NCBI GenBank assembly: GCA_947624745.1
Contig: CANQLR010000011.1
Location: 1-64,000 of the forward strand
DNA: 64,000 nt
Direction of reading: 5' to 3'
Source of the DNA: an uncultured Clostridia bacterium
Lineage (GTDB): Bacteria > Bacillota > Clostridia > Oscillospirales > Ruminococcaceae
Position 1 is the first letter of the stretch, and the number at the start of each line of letters is the position of its first letter. A program made the translations under genes and the position numbers. Shown here in pieces: positions 51,630 to 63,132 of the stretch. The notes below the pieces were generated by a model. That model did no database searches. It worked only from the letters and a program-made list of their open reading frames with translations, and was not told where the DNA came from.

Positions 51630-54419
51630 ATGCCGGTAGACTACAATAAGACCCTCAACCTCCCTGAGACGGAATACCCTATGAGGGGAAACCTTCCGAC
51701 CAAGGAGCCGGAAATGATAAAGCAGTGGGAAGCCGAGGGCCTTTACGAAAAGATCCTCAAACGCAACGAAGGCAAGCCCACATACATCCTGCACGACGGC
51801 CCTCCCTACGCCAACGGCGATATCCACCTCGGGACCGCCCTCAACAAGGTGTTGAAGGACATCATCGTCAAACAGAAGAACATGTCGGGCTATTGCTCCC
51901 ACTACGTTCCCGGTTGGGATACCCACGGCCTTCCCACCGAGCTCAAGGCTATGCGCGCGATAGGCGTTGAAAACGGCGCTATCCCTCCGCTGGAGCTCAG
52001 AAAGCATTGCCGCGAGTTTGCGATGAGCTATGTAGAGTCGCAGAAGGAGCAGTTCAAGCGCCTCGGCGTTCTCGGCGATTTCGAGCACCCCTACATCACT
52101 CTCCAGCCCGAGTTTGAGGCGAGACAGATCGAAGTCTTCGGCGATATGGCAAAAAAAGGCTTCATTTATAAGGGATTAAAGCCGGTATATTGGTGCCCCG
52201 ACTGTCAGACCGCCCTTGCCGAGGCGGAGATAGAGTATCAGGACGACCCCTGCTACTCGGTCTACGTCAAATTCAAGGTCGCCGACGACAGGGGAGTGCT
52301 CGCTCCTTTAGGTCTTGATATGGATAAGACCTTCTTCGTCATCTGGACGACCACGACCTGGACCCTCCCCGGTAACCTTGCTATATGCCTGGGCCCCGAT
52401 TACGAGTATACCGTAGTTCAGGCCAACGGCGAGAATTATATCATGGCGCGCGAGCTCATCGAGCCCACCCTTAAGGCTGCCGGCATTACCGAATACACTA
52501 CCGTCGGTTCCTTCACCGGCAAGGAGCTCGAATACTGCACTGCATATCATCCCTTCCTCGACAGGACTTCTTTAGTCATCTGCGGCGACCATGTCACTCT
52601 CGAGAGCGGCACCGGCTGCGTCCACACCGCCCCCGGCTACGGCGTAGACGACTTCGAGATCGGAAATAAATACAACGTTGGGATAATTGTCGGCGTCGAC
52701 GAAAAGGGCTATCTCACCAAGGATTCCGGCGAGCAGTTTGCCGGCCTTAAGACCGACGACGCCAACAAGGAAATAGCAAAGCACATGGCCGCGACGGGCT
52801 CGCTCTTTGCGACCGAAAAGATAACCCACCAATACCCCCACTGCTGGAGGTGCAAATCCCCGATACTCTTCAGGGCTACCGAGCAGTGGTTCTGCTCCGT
52901 CGACAGCATCAAGGAAGAGGCCGTCAAGGCTATAGAGAGCGTAAAATGGATACCCGAGTGGGGCGAGGAGCGCATCAAGGGCATGGTCAGAGACCGCTCC
53001 GACTGGTGCATCTCCCGTCAGAGGACCTGGGGCGTTCCGATACCGATAGTATACTGCAAAAAATGCGGCAAGGCAATCATCAACGACGACACCATAAAGG
53101 CCATCTCCTCCGCTTTTCGCAAGGAGGGCTCCGACGCATGGTGGGCTCACGACGTGAATGAACTGATCCCCGGCCTTAAGTGCGAGTGCGGCTGCACCGA
53201 GTTTGAAAAGGAAAAGGACATCTTGGACGTCTGGTTTGACTCGGGAGTTACGCATACCGCGGTGCTCGATCAGCGCGAGGGGCTTCATTCCCCTGCGGAC
53301 CTCTATTTGGAAGGCGCGGACCAGTACAGAGGCTGGTTCCAGTCCTCGCTCCTGACGTCGGTCGCCATCAACGGCGGAGCGCCCTATAAGGCCGTCTGCA
53401 CGCACGGCTGGGTGGTCGACGGCCAGGGCAAGATCATGCACAAATCCCTCGGCAACGGCATCGAGCCGAAGGAAATATACGACAAAAACGGCGCGGATAT
53501 TTTAAGGCTTTGGGTCGCTTCGAGCGATTATCACTCCGACATCAGAATATCCAAGGAAATTCTGGGGCAGATATCCGAGTCCTACAAGAAGGTCAGAAAC
53601 ACCGCAAGATATATCCTCGGTAACATCTGCAACCGCGGCGGCTTTGATTTTGACGCCGAGGCCGTGCCGCTCGATAAGCTCACCGAGATAGACAAGTGGG
53701 CGCTTTTGCGGCTGAACCGCCTCATCGAAAAGGCTGACGAGGCCTACTCTGCCTTTGATTTCCACATTGTATTCAAATCTATCCACAACTTCTGCGTCGT
53801 CGATATGTCGAACTTCTATCTCGACATCATCAAGGACCGGCTCTACTGCGAAGCCCCCAAGAGCGAGCTGAGAAGAAGCGCACAGACCGCGATGTATATC
53901 ATTCTCTCCGCACTTGCAAGGCTCATAGCGCCGATAATCCCGTTCACCGCGGACGAGATCTGGCACTATATCCCGCATTGCAAGGCCGACAACACCGAGA
54001 GCGTGTTCTTAAACGATATGCCGAAGCCCCTTGATATTTCCGTCGACAAGGCGTTTGATGATAAGTGGGAGTTTATCTGCTCCCTCCGCGACGACGTCAA
54101 AAAGGCGCTCGAGATAAAGCGCGCCGACAAGGTCATCGGTTCGTCTTTAGAGGCCGAAGTTAAGCTCTCCGCGACAGGCGATTTATATACCAAGCTCAAG
54201 GCCGCCGAGGCCGAGCTTCCCGCAGTCTTCATCGTTTCCAAGGTGATTATCTGCGAGGGCGAGGGCGACGGCAAGGGCGAAGCCACCGGCGTTTCGGTTG
54301 AAATAACCCACGCCAAGGGCGAAAAGTGCGAGCGCTGCTGGACATATTCCGATACCGTCGGAAGCTGCGCCGAGCACCCGACCCTTTGCGAGCGCTGCGC
54401 CCACACGGTGACCGAGTAA
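51630..54419 (+). CDS. ileS: isoleucine--tRNA ligase
   Basis: A 929-aa class I synthetase. The HIGH motif is in PPYANGDIHLGTA (residues 58-70), a large editing domain lies in the middle, and the KMSKS-like motif is IMHKSLGN near residue 603. A C-terminal zinc site is formed by CERCW and CERC. It charges tRNA-Ile. Only 28 bases separate it from divIVA and no T-box is present, unlike many ileS genes of Firmicutes. AAAGGAG precedes the ATG. Its stop overlaps the lspA start by one base. Confidence 0.97.
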   Translation: MPVDYNKTLNLPETEYPMRGNLPTKEPEMIKQWEAEGLYEKILKRNEGKPTYILHDGPPYANGDIHLGTALNKVLKDIIVKQKNMSGYCSHYVPGWDTHGLPTELKAMRAIGVENGAIPPLELRKHCREFAMSYVESQKEQFKRLGVLGDFEHPYITLQPEFEARQIEVFGDMAKKGFIYKGLKPVYWCPDCQTALAEAEIEYQDDPCYSVYVKFKVADDRGVLAPLGLDMDKTFFVIWTTTTWTLPGNLAICLGPDYEYTVVQANGENYIMARELIEPTLKAAGITEYTTVGSFTGKELEYCTAYHPFLDRTSLVICGDHVTLESGTGCVHTAPGYGVDDFEIGNKYNVGIIVGVDEKGYLTKDSGEQFAGLKTDDANKEIAKHMAATGSLFATEKITHQYPHCWRCKSPILFRATEQWFCSVDSIKEEAVKAIESVKWIPEWGEERIKGMVRDRSDWCISRQRTWGVPIPIVYCKKCGKAIINDDTIKAISSAFRKEGSDAWWAHDVNELIPGLKCECGCTEFEKEKDILDVWFDSGVTHTAVLDQREGLHSPADLYLEGADQYRGWFQSSLLTSVAINGGAPYKAVCTHGWVVDGQGKIMHKSLGNGIEPKEIYDKNGADILRLWVASSDYHSDIRISKEILGQISESYKKVRNTARYILGNICNRGGFDFDAEAVPLDKLTEIDKWALLRLNRLIEKADEAYSAFDFHIVFKSIHNFCVVDMSNFYLDIIKDRLYCEAPKSELRRSAQTAMYIILSALARLIAPIIPFTADEIWHYIPHCKADNTESVFLNDMPKPLDISVDKAFDDKWEFICSLRDDVKKALEIKRADKVIGSSLEAEVKLSATGDLYTKLKAAEAELPAVFIVSKVIICEGEGDGKGEATGVSVEITHAKGEKCERCWTYSDTVGSCAEHPTLCERCAHTVTE

Positions 54420-55102
54420 TGCTTCTTCTCATTTTCATTCTTGCGCTCCTTTTCGCCGCCGAGCTTGTCTCTATCCGCTCTCTGCGGCGGATAGGCGGGT
54501 CTGCCGGCGGGCCGGATCTCGTCCTTTCGCTGACCTTTTCGGCGGGGCTCGTCGCGATTGATCAGCTGATAAAGCTTTTAGTCGTTATGTATCTTCCCGA
54601 GTGCAGGGGCGCGATACGAAGCTATCACACCCTCACCCTTTTTGGGCAGAACATCGTGAGCCTAACCCACATACGAAACGACGGCGCGGGCTGGAGCATC
54701 TTAGGCGGCAAGACCGTTCTTCTGTCGAGCTTTACCGCCATAGTCGTCATCGGGCTTTTGATCTTTATGGTGATAAAGCACCGAAAGCTCAAAAAGGCCG
54801 AGTGGATATCCCTTAGCCTCATCATCGGCGGGGGAGTGGGGAATCTCATAGACAGGCTCCGCATGCTCATCGAGGGCACCGACAGATTCGCCGGCGTCAT
54901 AGATTACATCAAGTTAGACTTCATAAACTACCCCGTTTTCAACTTCGCCGACTGCTGCGTTGTCGTTGGGGCGATACTTCTCTGCCTTGTCATGATCATC
55001 GACGAGTTTTCGGAGTCACGAGACAAGAAGAACCGAAAGAGGCTTCTTGCGGCAGCTGAACAGGAGGAGGCAAAGAACGAGGGCGACGATGAACCGCTAT
55101 AG
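54419..55102 (+). CDS. lspA: lipoprotein signal peptidase (LspA)
   Basis: A 227-aa membrane aspartyl protease that trims prolipoproteins. Conserved points: DQLIK (about residues 48-52), RNDGAGWSILG (87-96), catalytic D145 in GNLIDR and D178 in VFNFADC. The protein is longer than the usual 150-170 residues because of an extra N-terminal hydrophobic stretch and a charged C-terminal tail. The ATG overlaps the ileS stop; the longer frame from 54326 reads inside ileS and was not used. Confidence 0.94.
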   Translation: MLLLIFILALLFAAELVSIRSLRRIGGSAGGPDLVLSLTFSAGLVAIDQLIKLLVVMYLPECRGAIRSYHTLTLFGQNIVSLTHIRNDGAGWSILGGKTVLLSSFTAIVVIGLLIFMVIKHRKLKKAEWISLSLIIGGGVGNLIDRLRMLIEGTDRFAGVIDYIKLDFINYPVFNFADCCVVVGAILLCLVMIIDEFSESRDKKNRKRLLAAAEQEEAKNEGDDEPL

Positions 55103-55997
55103 CTTCATCGCCGAGCCGTCCGACAGCGCTCAGCGCATAGACAAGTGGCTCGCCTCGCAGGACGAGGTCGACCTCACGAGAACGGCAATAACGAAACTCA
55201 TCGAGTCGGGCGGCGTTCTAATAAACGGAGAGCCCGCCAAAAAAAGCAGGCTGCTCGTGACAGGCGACGAAATAACGGTAGGTATCCCCGAGCCGACCGT
55301 TTTGGAGGTAAGGCCACAGGATATCCCGATAGACGTCATTTACGAGGACGACGATCTTGCGATAATAAACAAGCCGCAGGGCATGGTCGTCCACCCCGCT
55401 CCGGGAAACCCCGACGGAACCCTCGTCAACGCGCTGATGTACCGCTTTGAGGGCCGCCTAAGCGGCATAAACGGCGTTATCCGCCCCGGGATAGTCCACC
55501 GAATAGACAAAAACACCGCGGGGCTCCTTGTCGTCGCAAAAAACGACTTTTCGCACCGAGCCCTCGCCGCTTTAATAAAGGACCACGACTTCACCCGCGA
55601 GTACGAGGCAATCTGCGAGGGGCATTTTAAGGAGCCCTCCGGCACCGTGAACGCTCCGATCGGCCGCGACCCGAGGGACAGAAAGAAAATGTGCGTTACC
55701 CCGCATAATTCCCGCGAGGCGATAACTCATTACGAGGTCATCGAGGAGCTTCGGGGCGCGCAGTATGTGAGATTTCGCCTCGAGACCGGCAGAACTCACC
55801 AGATCCGCGTTCACGCGGCGTATATGGGGCACCCCGTCTGGGGGGACGACGTATACGGACACCCGAAAAGCGGCTGTAAAGGCCAGACGCTTTACGCAAA
55901 GAAGCTCGGCTTTAAGCACCCGCGCACCGGCGAGTACATGGAATTTGAAGCCCCGACTCCCGACTTTTTCTTAAGAATCTTAACATCTTTGAGGTAG
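55089..55997 (+). CDS. RluD-type pseudouridine synthase
   Basis: A 302-aa enzyme with an N-terminal S4 domain (about residues 16-75) and a catalytic domain whose Asp is D140 in VHRIDKNTAGLLVVAK. It isomerises specific uridines of large-subunit rRNA. The lspA-rluD order is common in Firmicutes (ylyA-lspA-ylyB). The ATG at 55089 lies 14 bases before the lspA stop. Confidence 0.95.
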   Translation: MNRYSFIAEPSDSAQRIDKWLASQDEVDLTRTAITKLIESGGVLINGEPAKKSRLLVTGDEITVGIPEPTVLEVRPQDIPIDVIYEDDDLAIINKPQGMVVHPAPGNPDGTLVNALMYRFEGRLSGINGVIRPGIVHRIDKNTAGLLVVAKNDFSHRALAALIKDHDFTREYEAICEGHFKEPSGTVNAPIGRDPRDRKKMCVTPHNSREAITHYEVIEELRGAQYVRFRLETGRTHQIRVHAAYMGHPVWGDDVYGHPKSGCKGQTLYAKKLGFKHPRTGEYMEFEAPTPDFFLRILTSLR

Positions 55998-55999
55998 CG

Positions 56000-56806
56000 A
56001 TGGACTACAGTAAAACAGTTTTCGTGTCCGACATGGACGGAACGCTTCTTTGCACGGACAAGACCTTAAACCCCGCTGATGTTGCGGCTGTGCGGCATTA
56101 TACCTCTCTCGGCGGGCGCTTCGTCCTGTCGACCGGGCGGCCGCTTCACACAGTCACGGGATATCTTTCTGACCTCGACGCGTTCGGCCCTATGATACTC
56201 TGCAACGGGGGAGTAATATATGACTACCGTAAAGGCAAAGTGCTTTACGAGGTCGACCTTCCCGAAATTGCGAAGGAGATCATTTTCGACATTCGCTCCC
56301 GCTATCCCGACGTTTCGCCGGAGATATACACCTTTTCGAGCCGCTACTATTTCCACCTCAACACCGTCGAAAAGTGGCACCAAAACCTTTTAGGCATCGA
56401 GTTCAACCGCGTGAGCGACCCCGAGGAGATCGTTGAGCCGTGGATAAAAATGCTCTTTGCCGACGAGATTGACGTCATCAACGACATGCAGGAGTACGTC
56501 AAAAAATTCTCCGGCTCGGGTGTTCGGTTCGTAAGGAGCTTCCCGAAGTTTTTGGAGGTCCTTCCCGACGGCGTTTCCAAGGGCAGCGCGGTTGATAAGC
56601 TTGTTGAGCTCTGTGGCCTTGAAGATCTCACCGTCTGCGCGGCGGGGGACTATGACAACGACATCGAGATGCTCGACCGGGCGGACATCAGCTTTTGCCC
56701 GTCGGGGTCTTTGGACACGGTCAAGGAGCACTCGACATATGTTCTTAAAAATTCCTGCGACAGCGGCGCTATAGCCGAGGCGCTTAAAATACTTGAAACA
56801 TTGTAA
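56000..56806 (+). CDS. Cof-type HAD family hydrolase
   Basis: A 268-aa phosphatase of the HAD superfamily, Cof subfamily. Motif I is VSDMDGTLL (residues 10-18), motif II is the Ser/Thr in VLSTGRP, and motif IV is GDYDNDIEML (about 217-226). A type IIB cap domain lies between. The substrate is probably a sugar phosphate or nucleotide but is not predictable. It starts two bases after the pseudouridine synthase gene. Confidence 0.92.
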   Translation: MDYSKTVFVSDMDGTLLCTDKTLNPADVAAVRHYTSLGGRFVLSTGRPLHTVTGYLSDLDAFGPMILCNGGVIYDYRKGKVLYEVDLPEIAKEIIFDIRSRYPDVSPEIYTFSSRYYFHLNTVEKWHQNLLGIEFNRVSDPEEIVEPWIKMLFADEIDVINDMQEYVKKFSGSGVRFVRSFPKFLEVLPDGVSKGSAVDKLVELCGLEDLTVCAAGDYDNDIEMLDRADISFCPSGSLDTVKEHSTYVLKNSCDSGAIAEALKILETL

Positions 56807-56863
56807 ACTATGGCAAAATGGTCAGTATTGCTGTAATAATAAACACAAACGGAGGTACTTTTA

Positions 56864-57706
56864 ATGGATGAATTACTTAAAAAGCAGCTTGAAATAACTG
56901 CCTGCAAGGTCAGAATGGGGATCATCGAGGGCGTCTACAACGCCAAAAGCGGTCACCCCGGCGGTTCTCTTTCCATTGCGGACACTTTGACCTATCTTTA
57001 TTTTGCAAAAATGAACGTCTATCCCGATAACCCGAAGGAAAAGGACAGAGACCGCTTTGTTCTCTCTAAAGGCCACACCGCCCCGGCGCTCTACTCGGTG
57101 CTCGCCCACCGCGGCTTCTTCCCTGTTGAGGAGCTCAAGACCCTTCGCCACATCGGCGCAAGGCTCCAGGGCCACCCCGATATGAAGCACATTCCCGGCG
57201 TTGATATGTCTACCGGCTCTTTGGGACAGGGCATTTCCGCCGCCTGCGGTATGGCGCTTTCCGCGAAGCTCACAAACGACACCTATCACGTCTACGCCAT
57301 TTTGGGCGACGGCGAGATCGAGGAGGGTCAGGTCTGGGAGGCTGCGATGTTCGCGGCCCACAACAAGCTCGACAACCTCACCGCCATCGTCGACAACAAC
57401 GGCCTTCAGATCGACGGCAAGATCTCGGACGTCTGCTCTCCTTATCCTATTGACGAGAAGTTCAAAGCGTTCGGCTGGCATGTCGTGACTATGGACGCCC
57501 ACGATTTCGACTCCATCGAAAAAGCGTTCAGAGAGGCCGAGACGGTCGTAAATCAGCCCTGCGTAATAATTCAGACCAGCACCAAGGGCAAGGGCGTTTC
57601 GTTCATGGAGAATCAGGTCTCATGGCACGGCGCCGCGCCCAACGCCGAGCAGTACGAGCAGGCTATGAGCGAGCTTAAGGCTCATCTTGCGGAATTGGAG
57701 GGATAA
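56864..57706 (+). CDS. transketolase, N-terminal subunit
   Basis: A 280-aa thiamine-diphosphate-binding half of a split transketolase: GHPGGSLSIADTLTYLYF, SKGHTAPALYSVLA and the TPP motif GDGEIEEGQVWEAAMFAAHNKLDNLTAIVDNN (the residues lie about 149-180). It moves two-carbon units in the pentose phosphate pathway. The C-terminal half is the next gene, two bases on. A GGAGG precedes the ATG; the 57-base gap before it shows no convincing promoter. Confidence 0.95.
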   Translation: MDELLKKQLEITACKVRMGIIEGVYNAKSGHPGGSLSIADTLTYLYFAKMNVYPDNPKEKDRDRFVLSKGHTAPALYSVLAHRGFFPVEELKTLRHIGARLQGHPDMKHIPGVDMSTGSLGQGISAACGMALSAKLTNDTYHVYAILGDGEIEEGQVWEAAMFAAHNKLDNLTAIVDNNGLQIDGKISDVCSPYPIDEKFKAFGWHVVTMDAHDFDSIEKAFREAETVVNQPCVIIQTSTKGKGVSFMENQVSWHGAAPNAEQYEQAMSELKAHLAELEG

Positions 57707-57708
57707 TA

Positions 57709-58656
57709 ATGGCAGATTTAGTTAAAAAGGCTACCCGTGAGAGCTACGGCGAAGCTTTGGCCGAGCTCGGAGACAAGTACGAAAACCTCTATGTTTTGGA
57801 CGCCGACCTTGCCGGCGCGACCAAGACCGGCATATTCAAGAAGAAATTCCCCGACCGTCATATCGATTGCGGCATCGCCGAGGCGAATATGATGGGTATT
57901 GCCGCGGGTCTCGCGACCACCGGAAAGATACCGTTCGCCTCGAGCTTCGCGATGTTTGCGGCGGGCAGAGCTTTTGAAATCGTGAGAAACTCCATAGGAT
58001 ATCCTCACCTCAACGTTAAAATCGGCGCTACCCACGCTGGCATTTCGGTAGGCGAGGACGGCGCTTCTCACCAGTGCAACGAGGATATCGCGCTTATGCG
58101 CACTATCCCGGGAATGACCGTCATCAACCCCGCCGATGACGTCGAGGCGAGAGCCGCGATAGAGGCTGCTATCAACTTCGAGGGACCGGTCTACATGAGA
58201 TTCGGCCGTCTTGCGGTGCCGATTTTCCACGACAAGGAGACCTTCAAGTTCGAGATCGGCAAGGGCGAGCTTCTTAAGGACGGCAAGGACGTCACGATAG
58301 TCGCCACCGGCCTTATGGTCTATGAGGCCATCAAAGCCGCCGAAGTGCTCGAGCAGCAGGGTATCAGCGCGAGAGTCATAAACATCGCGACCATAAAGCC
58401 GCTTGACAAGGAGCTTATTATAAAGGCCGCCAAGGAGACCGGCCTTATCGTCACCGCCGAGGAGCACAGCGTTATCGGCGGCCTCGGCTCTGCGGTCTCG
58501 GACTGCGTGACCGAAGCCTGCCCTGTCAGGGTCGTCAAGATCGGAGTTCAGGACGTATTCGGACACTCCGGCCCCGCAGCAGATCTTCTTAAGGAATTCG
58601 GCCTTTGCGCCGAGAACATCGTCGAGACCGTCAAAAAGGCAGTTTCGGAGAAATAA
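57709..58656 (+). CDS. transketolase, C-terminal subunit
   Basis: A 315-aa subunit with the pyrimidine-binding domain (DCGIAEANMMGIAAGLATTG; Glu of AEANM activates TPP) and the transketolase C-terminal domain (from about residue 190). It completes the enzyme with the preceding gene. Split transketolases of this kind are frequent in Clostridia. The region after the stop holds the inverted repeat and sigma-E-like site of yunB. Confidence 0.95.
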   Translation: MADLVKKATRESYGEALAELGDKYENLYVLDADLAGATKTGIFKKKFPDRHIDCGIAEANMMGIAAGLATTGKIPFASSFAMFAAGRAFEIVRNSIGYPHLNVKIGATHAGISVGEDGASHQCNEDIALMRTIPGMTVINPADDVEARAAIEAAINFEGPVYMRFGRLAVPIFHDKETFKFEIGKGELLKDGKDVTIVATGLMVYEAIKAAEVLEQQGISARVINIATIKPLDKELIIKAAKETGLIVTAEEHSVIGGLGSAVSDCVTEACPVRVVKIGVQDVFGHSGPAADLLKEFGLCAENIVETVKKAVSEK

Positions 58657-58667
58657 TTGAAAAACAG

Positions 58668-58696
58668 TCACTTTTCCGCCCTGATGAACATAGAAT
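58668..58696 (+). promoter_or_regulatory. sigma-E-like promoter of yunB
   Basis: TCACTTT (58668-58674), 14 bases, CATAGAAT (58689-58696). Against KMATATT-N14-CATACAHT the matches are 5/7 and 7/8 with exact spacing. YunB belongs to the sigma-E regulon in Bacillus. Confidence 0.6.
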
Positions 58697-58709
58697 ATCA
58701 TCAGGGCGG
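58676..58709 (+). repeat. perfect 12-bp inverted repeat before yunB
   Basis: CCGCCCTGATGA and TCATCAGGGCGG with a 10-base loop that contains the -10 of the sigma-E-like promoter. No T run follows. The 3' arm touches the yunB Shine-Dalgarno GGGGGTGA (58708-58715). Confidence 0.9.
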
Positions 58710-58720
58710 GGGTGATATGA

Positions 58721-61359
<2,639 letters not shown>

Positions 61360-61379
61360 AAACTACCGGGAGGATAAAT

Positions 61380-61649
61380 ATGGATATTGACATCAGACAT
61401 ATCGCTAAGCTTTCCCGCCTTAAAATTTCGGAGGACGAGCTTTCCGGCTACGAAAAGGAAATGGCTTCCATAATTGCCATGGTCGAGAGTATGCCCGAGA
61501 TAAACGACGAGCTTACCGTCGACTCCGAAAACGTCATGGAGCTTCGCTCCGACGACAACGTGGGTTCCGGCTATTCCCGCGACGAGATGCTCTCGAACGC
61601 GCCGAAGACGGTCGCGGGCTGCGTCGTCGTTCCCAAAACCGTTGATTAA
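61380..61649 (+). CDS. gatC: Asp/Glu-tRNA amidotransferase subunit C
   Basis: An 89-aa subunit ([25 protein letters not shown], the GatC signature at residues 4-28). GatC wraps around GatA and stabilises the GatCAB complex, which converts Glu-tRNA-Gln and Asp-tRNA-Asn to the amide forms. GGGAGG precedes the ATG. It is followed by gatA after 11 bases. Confidence 0.96.
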   Translation: MDIDIRHIAKLSRLKISEDELSGYEKEMASIIAMVESMPEINDELTVDSENVMELRSDDNVGSGYSRDEMLSNAPKTVAGCVVVPKTVD

Positions 61650-61660
61650 GGAGGGCTAAA

Positions 61661-63118
61661 ATGGAACTTTACGAATATTCCGCTTCCGAGCTTTCCGGAA
61701 TGCTTTCAAAACGCGAGATATCCTCGGTCGAGCTGACAAAATCGGTCCTTAAAAGGGCTGATGACACCGAGCCCAAAATAGATGCGTATCTTCGCATAGA
61801 CCCCGAGATGTCTCTTAAAATGGCCGAAAACGCCGATAAATTGATAGCTTCGGGGGAGGCTTCTTCCCGCCTCGCCGGCATTCCTGTCGGCATTAAGGAC
61901 AACATCTCGACCCGCGGGATACCCACTACCTGCGCCTCGAAAATGCTCGAAAATTATGTGCCGGTCTTTAACGCCACGGTCGTTGATAAGCTTGTTTCGG
62001 CGGGCTGCGTGATCTCCGGCAAGCTCAATATGGACGAATTTGCCATGGGCTCATCCACCGAGACCTCTTACTTCAAGACCACAAAGAACCCGTTCGACCT
62101 TTCCTGCGTTCCGGGCGGGTCTTCGGGAGGTTCTGCCGCCGCGGTATCAAGCGGTTCCGCGGTCGTGGCGCTCGGCTCGGACACCGGCGGCTCTATCCGC
62201 CAGCCTGCCTCTCTTTGCGGGATAGTCGGGCTCAAGCCCACCTACGGCAGCGTTTCGCGCTACGGGCTCGTGGCGTTCGCTTCTTCGCTCGATCAGATTG
62301 GCCCGTTCGGCCGCACCGTCAGGGACGTCGCCCTTTTGCAGGACGAGATCCAGGGCCGCGACCCCATGGACGCCACCAGCGCTCAAAGGAGCTATACCTC
62401 GCTTTTTGACAGCATAGACGGCAACATCAAAGGCCTTAAAATAGGCATTCCTAAGGAATATTTCGGCAAGGGCATTAAGCCCGAGGTCGCAAAGTCGGTC
62501 ACCGATTCTGTGGAGCGTCTTAAGAGCCTTGGTGCGGAGGTAATGCCCATCTCCCTGCCCTCGACCGACTATGCCCTATCTGCGTATTACATTATCGCCT
62601 GCGCGGAGGCGTCCTCGAACCTCGCCCGCTTCGACGGCGTAAAGTACGGCTACCGCGCCAAAGACTGCGACGGCCTCATCGACATGTACGAAAAGACGAG
62701 GAGCGAAGGCTTCGGCCGCGAGGTCAAGCGCAGGATAATGCTCGGCACCTTCGTTCTGAGCTCCGGCTACTTTGACGCCTACTACAAAAAGGCGAAGCTC
62801 CTTCAGAAGCGTATCCAGCGCGAGTTTGCCGACGCTTTCGGTTCGGTCGACGTGATAATCACCCCGACCTCGCCCTCCGAAGCGTTTAAGATAGGAGACC
62901 GCATCTCCGACCCGCTTTCGATGTACGCCGCGGACATCTGCACTGTTACCGTCAATATAGCGGGGCTTCCCGCCGTTTCGGTGCCCTGTGGATATTCCTC
63001 GGAGGGGCTTCCCTACGGAATGCAGATTATCGGCAGAAAATTCGACGAAAAAACTGTACTTAACACTGCTTTGGCGCACGAAAACGCATTCGGCGGGTTC
63101 AGACGCCCCGAGCTTTAA
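61661..63118 (+). CDS. gatA: Asp/Glu-tRNA amidotransferase subunit A
   Basis: A 485-aa amidase-signature enzyme that frees ammonia from glutamine. The triad is Lys79 in PVGIKDN, the cis-Ser of [11 protein letters not shown] and the nucleophile Ser of [10 protein letters not shown]. It completes the glutaminase half of GatCAB. AAGGAGG precedes the ATG. Confidence 0.97.
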   Translation: MELYEYSASELSGMLSKREISSVELTKSVLKRADDTEPKIDAYLRIDPEMSLKMAENADKLIASGEASSRLAGIPVGIKDNISTRGIPTTCASKMLENYVPVFNATVVDKLVSAGCVISGKLNMDEFAMGSSTETSYFKTTKNPFDLSCVPGGSSGGSAAAVSSGSAVVALGSDTGGSIRQPASLCGIVGLKPTYGSVSRYGLVAFASSLDQIGPFGRTVRDVALLQDEIQGRDPMDATSAQRSYTSLFDSIDGNIKGLKIGIPKEYFGKGIKPEVAKSVTDSVERLKSLGAEVMPISLPSTDYALSAYYIIACAEASSNLARFDGVKYGYRAKDCDGLIDMYEKTRSEGFGREVKRRIMLGTFVLSSGYFDAYYKKAKLLQKRIQREFADAFGSVDVIITPTSPSEAFKIGDRISDPLSMYAADICTVTVNIAGLPAVSVPCGYSSEGLPYGMQIIGRKFDEKTVLNTALAHENAFGGFRRPEL

Positions 63119-63132
63119 AGGAGGGGAGCGAC

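Noticed and set aside
56807-56863. Promoter before the transketolase genes
   Set aside because: Only a 3/6 -35 (TGGCAA) at 17 bases from TAATAA; not enough to call.
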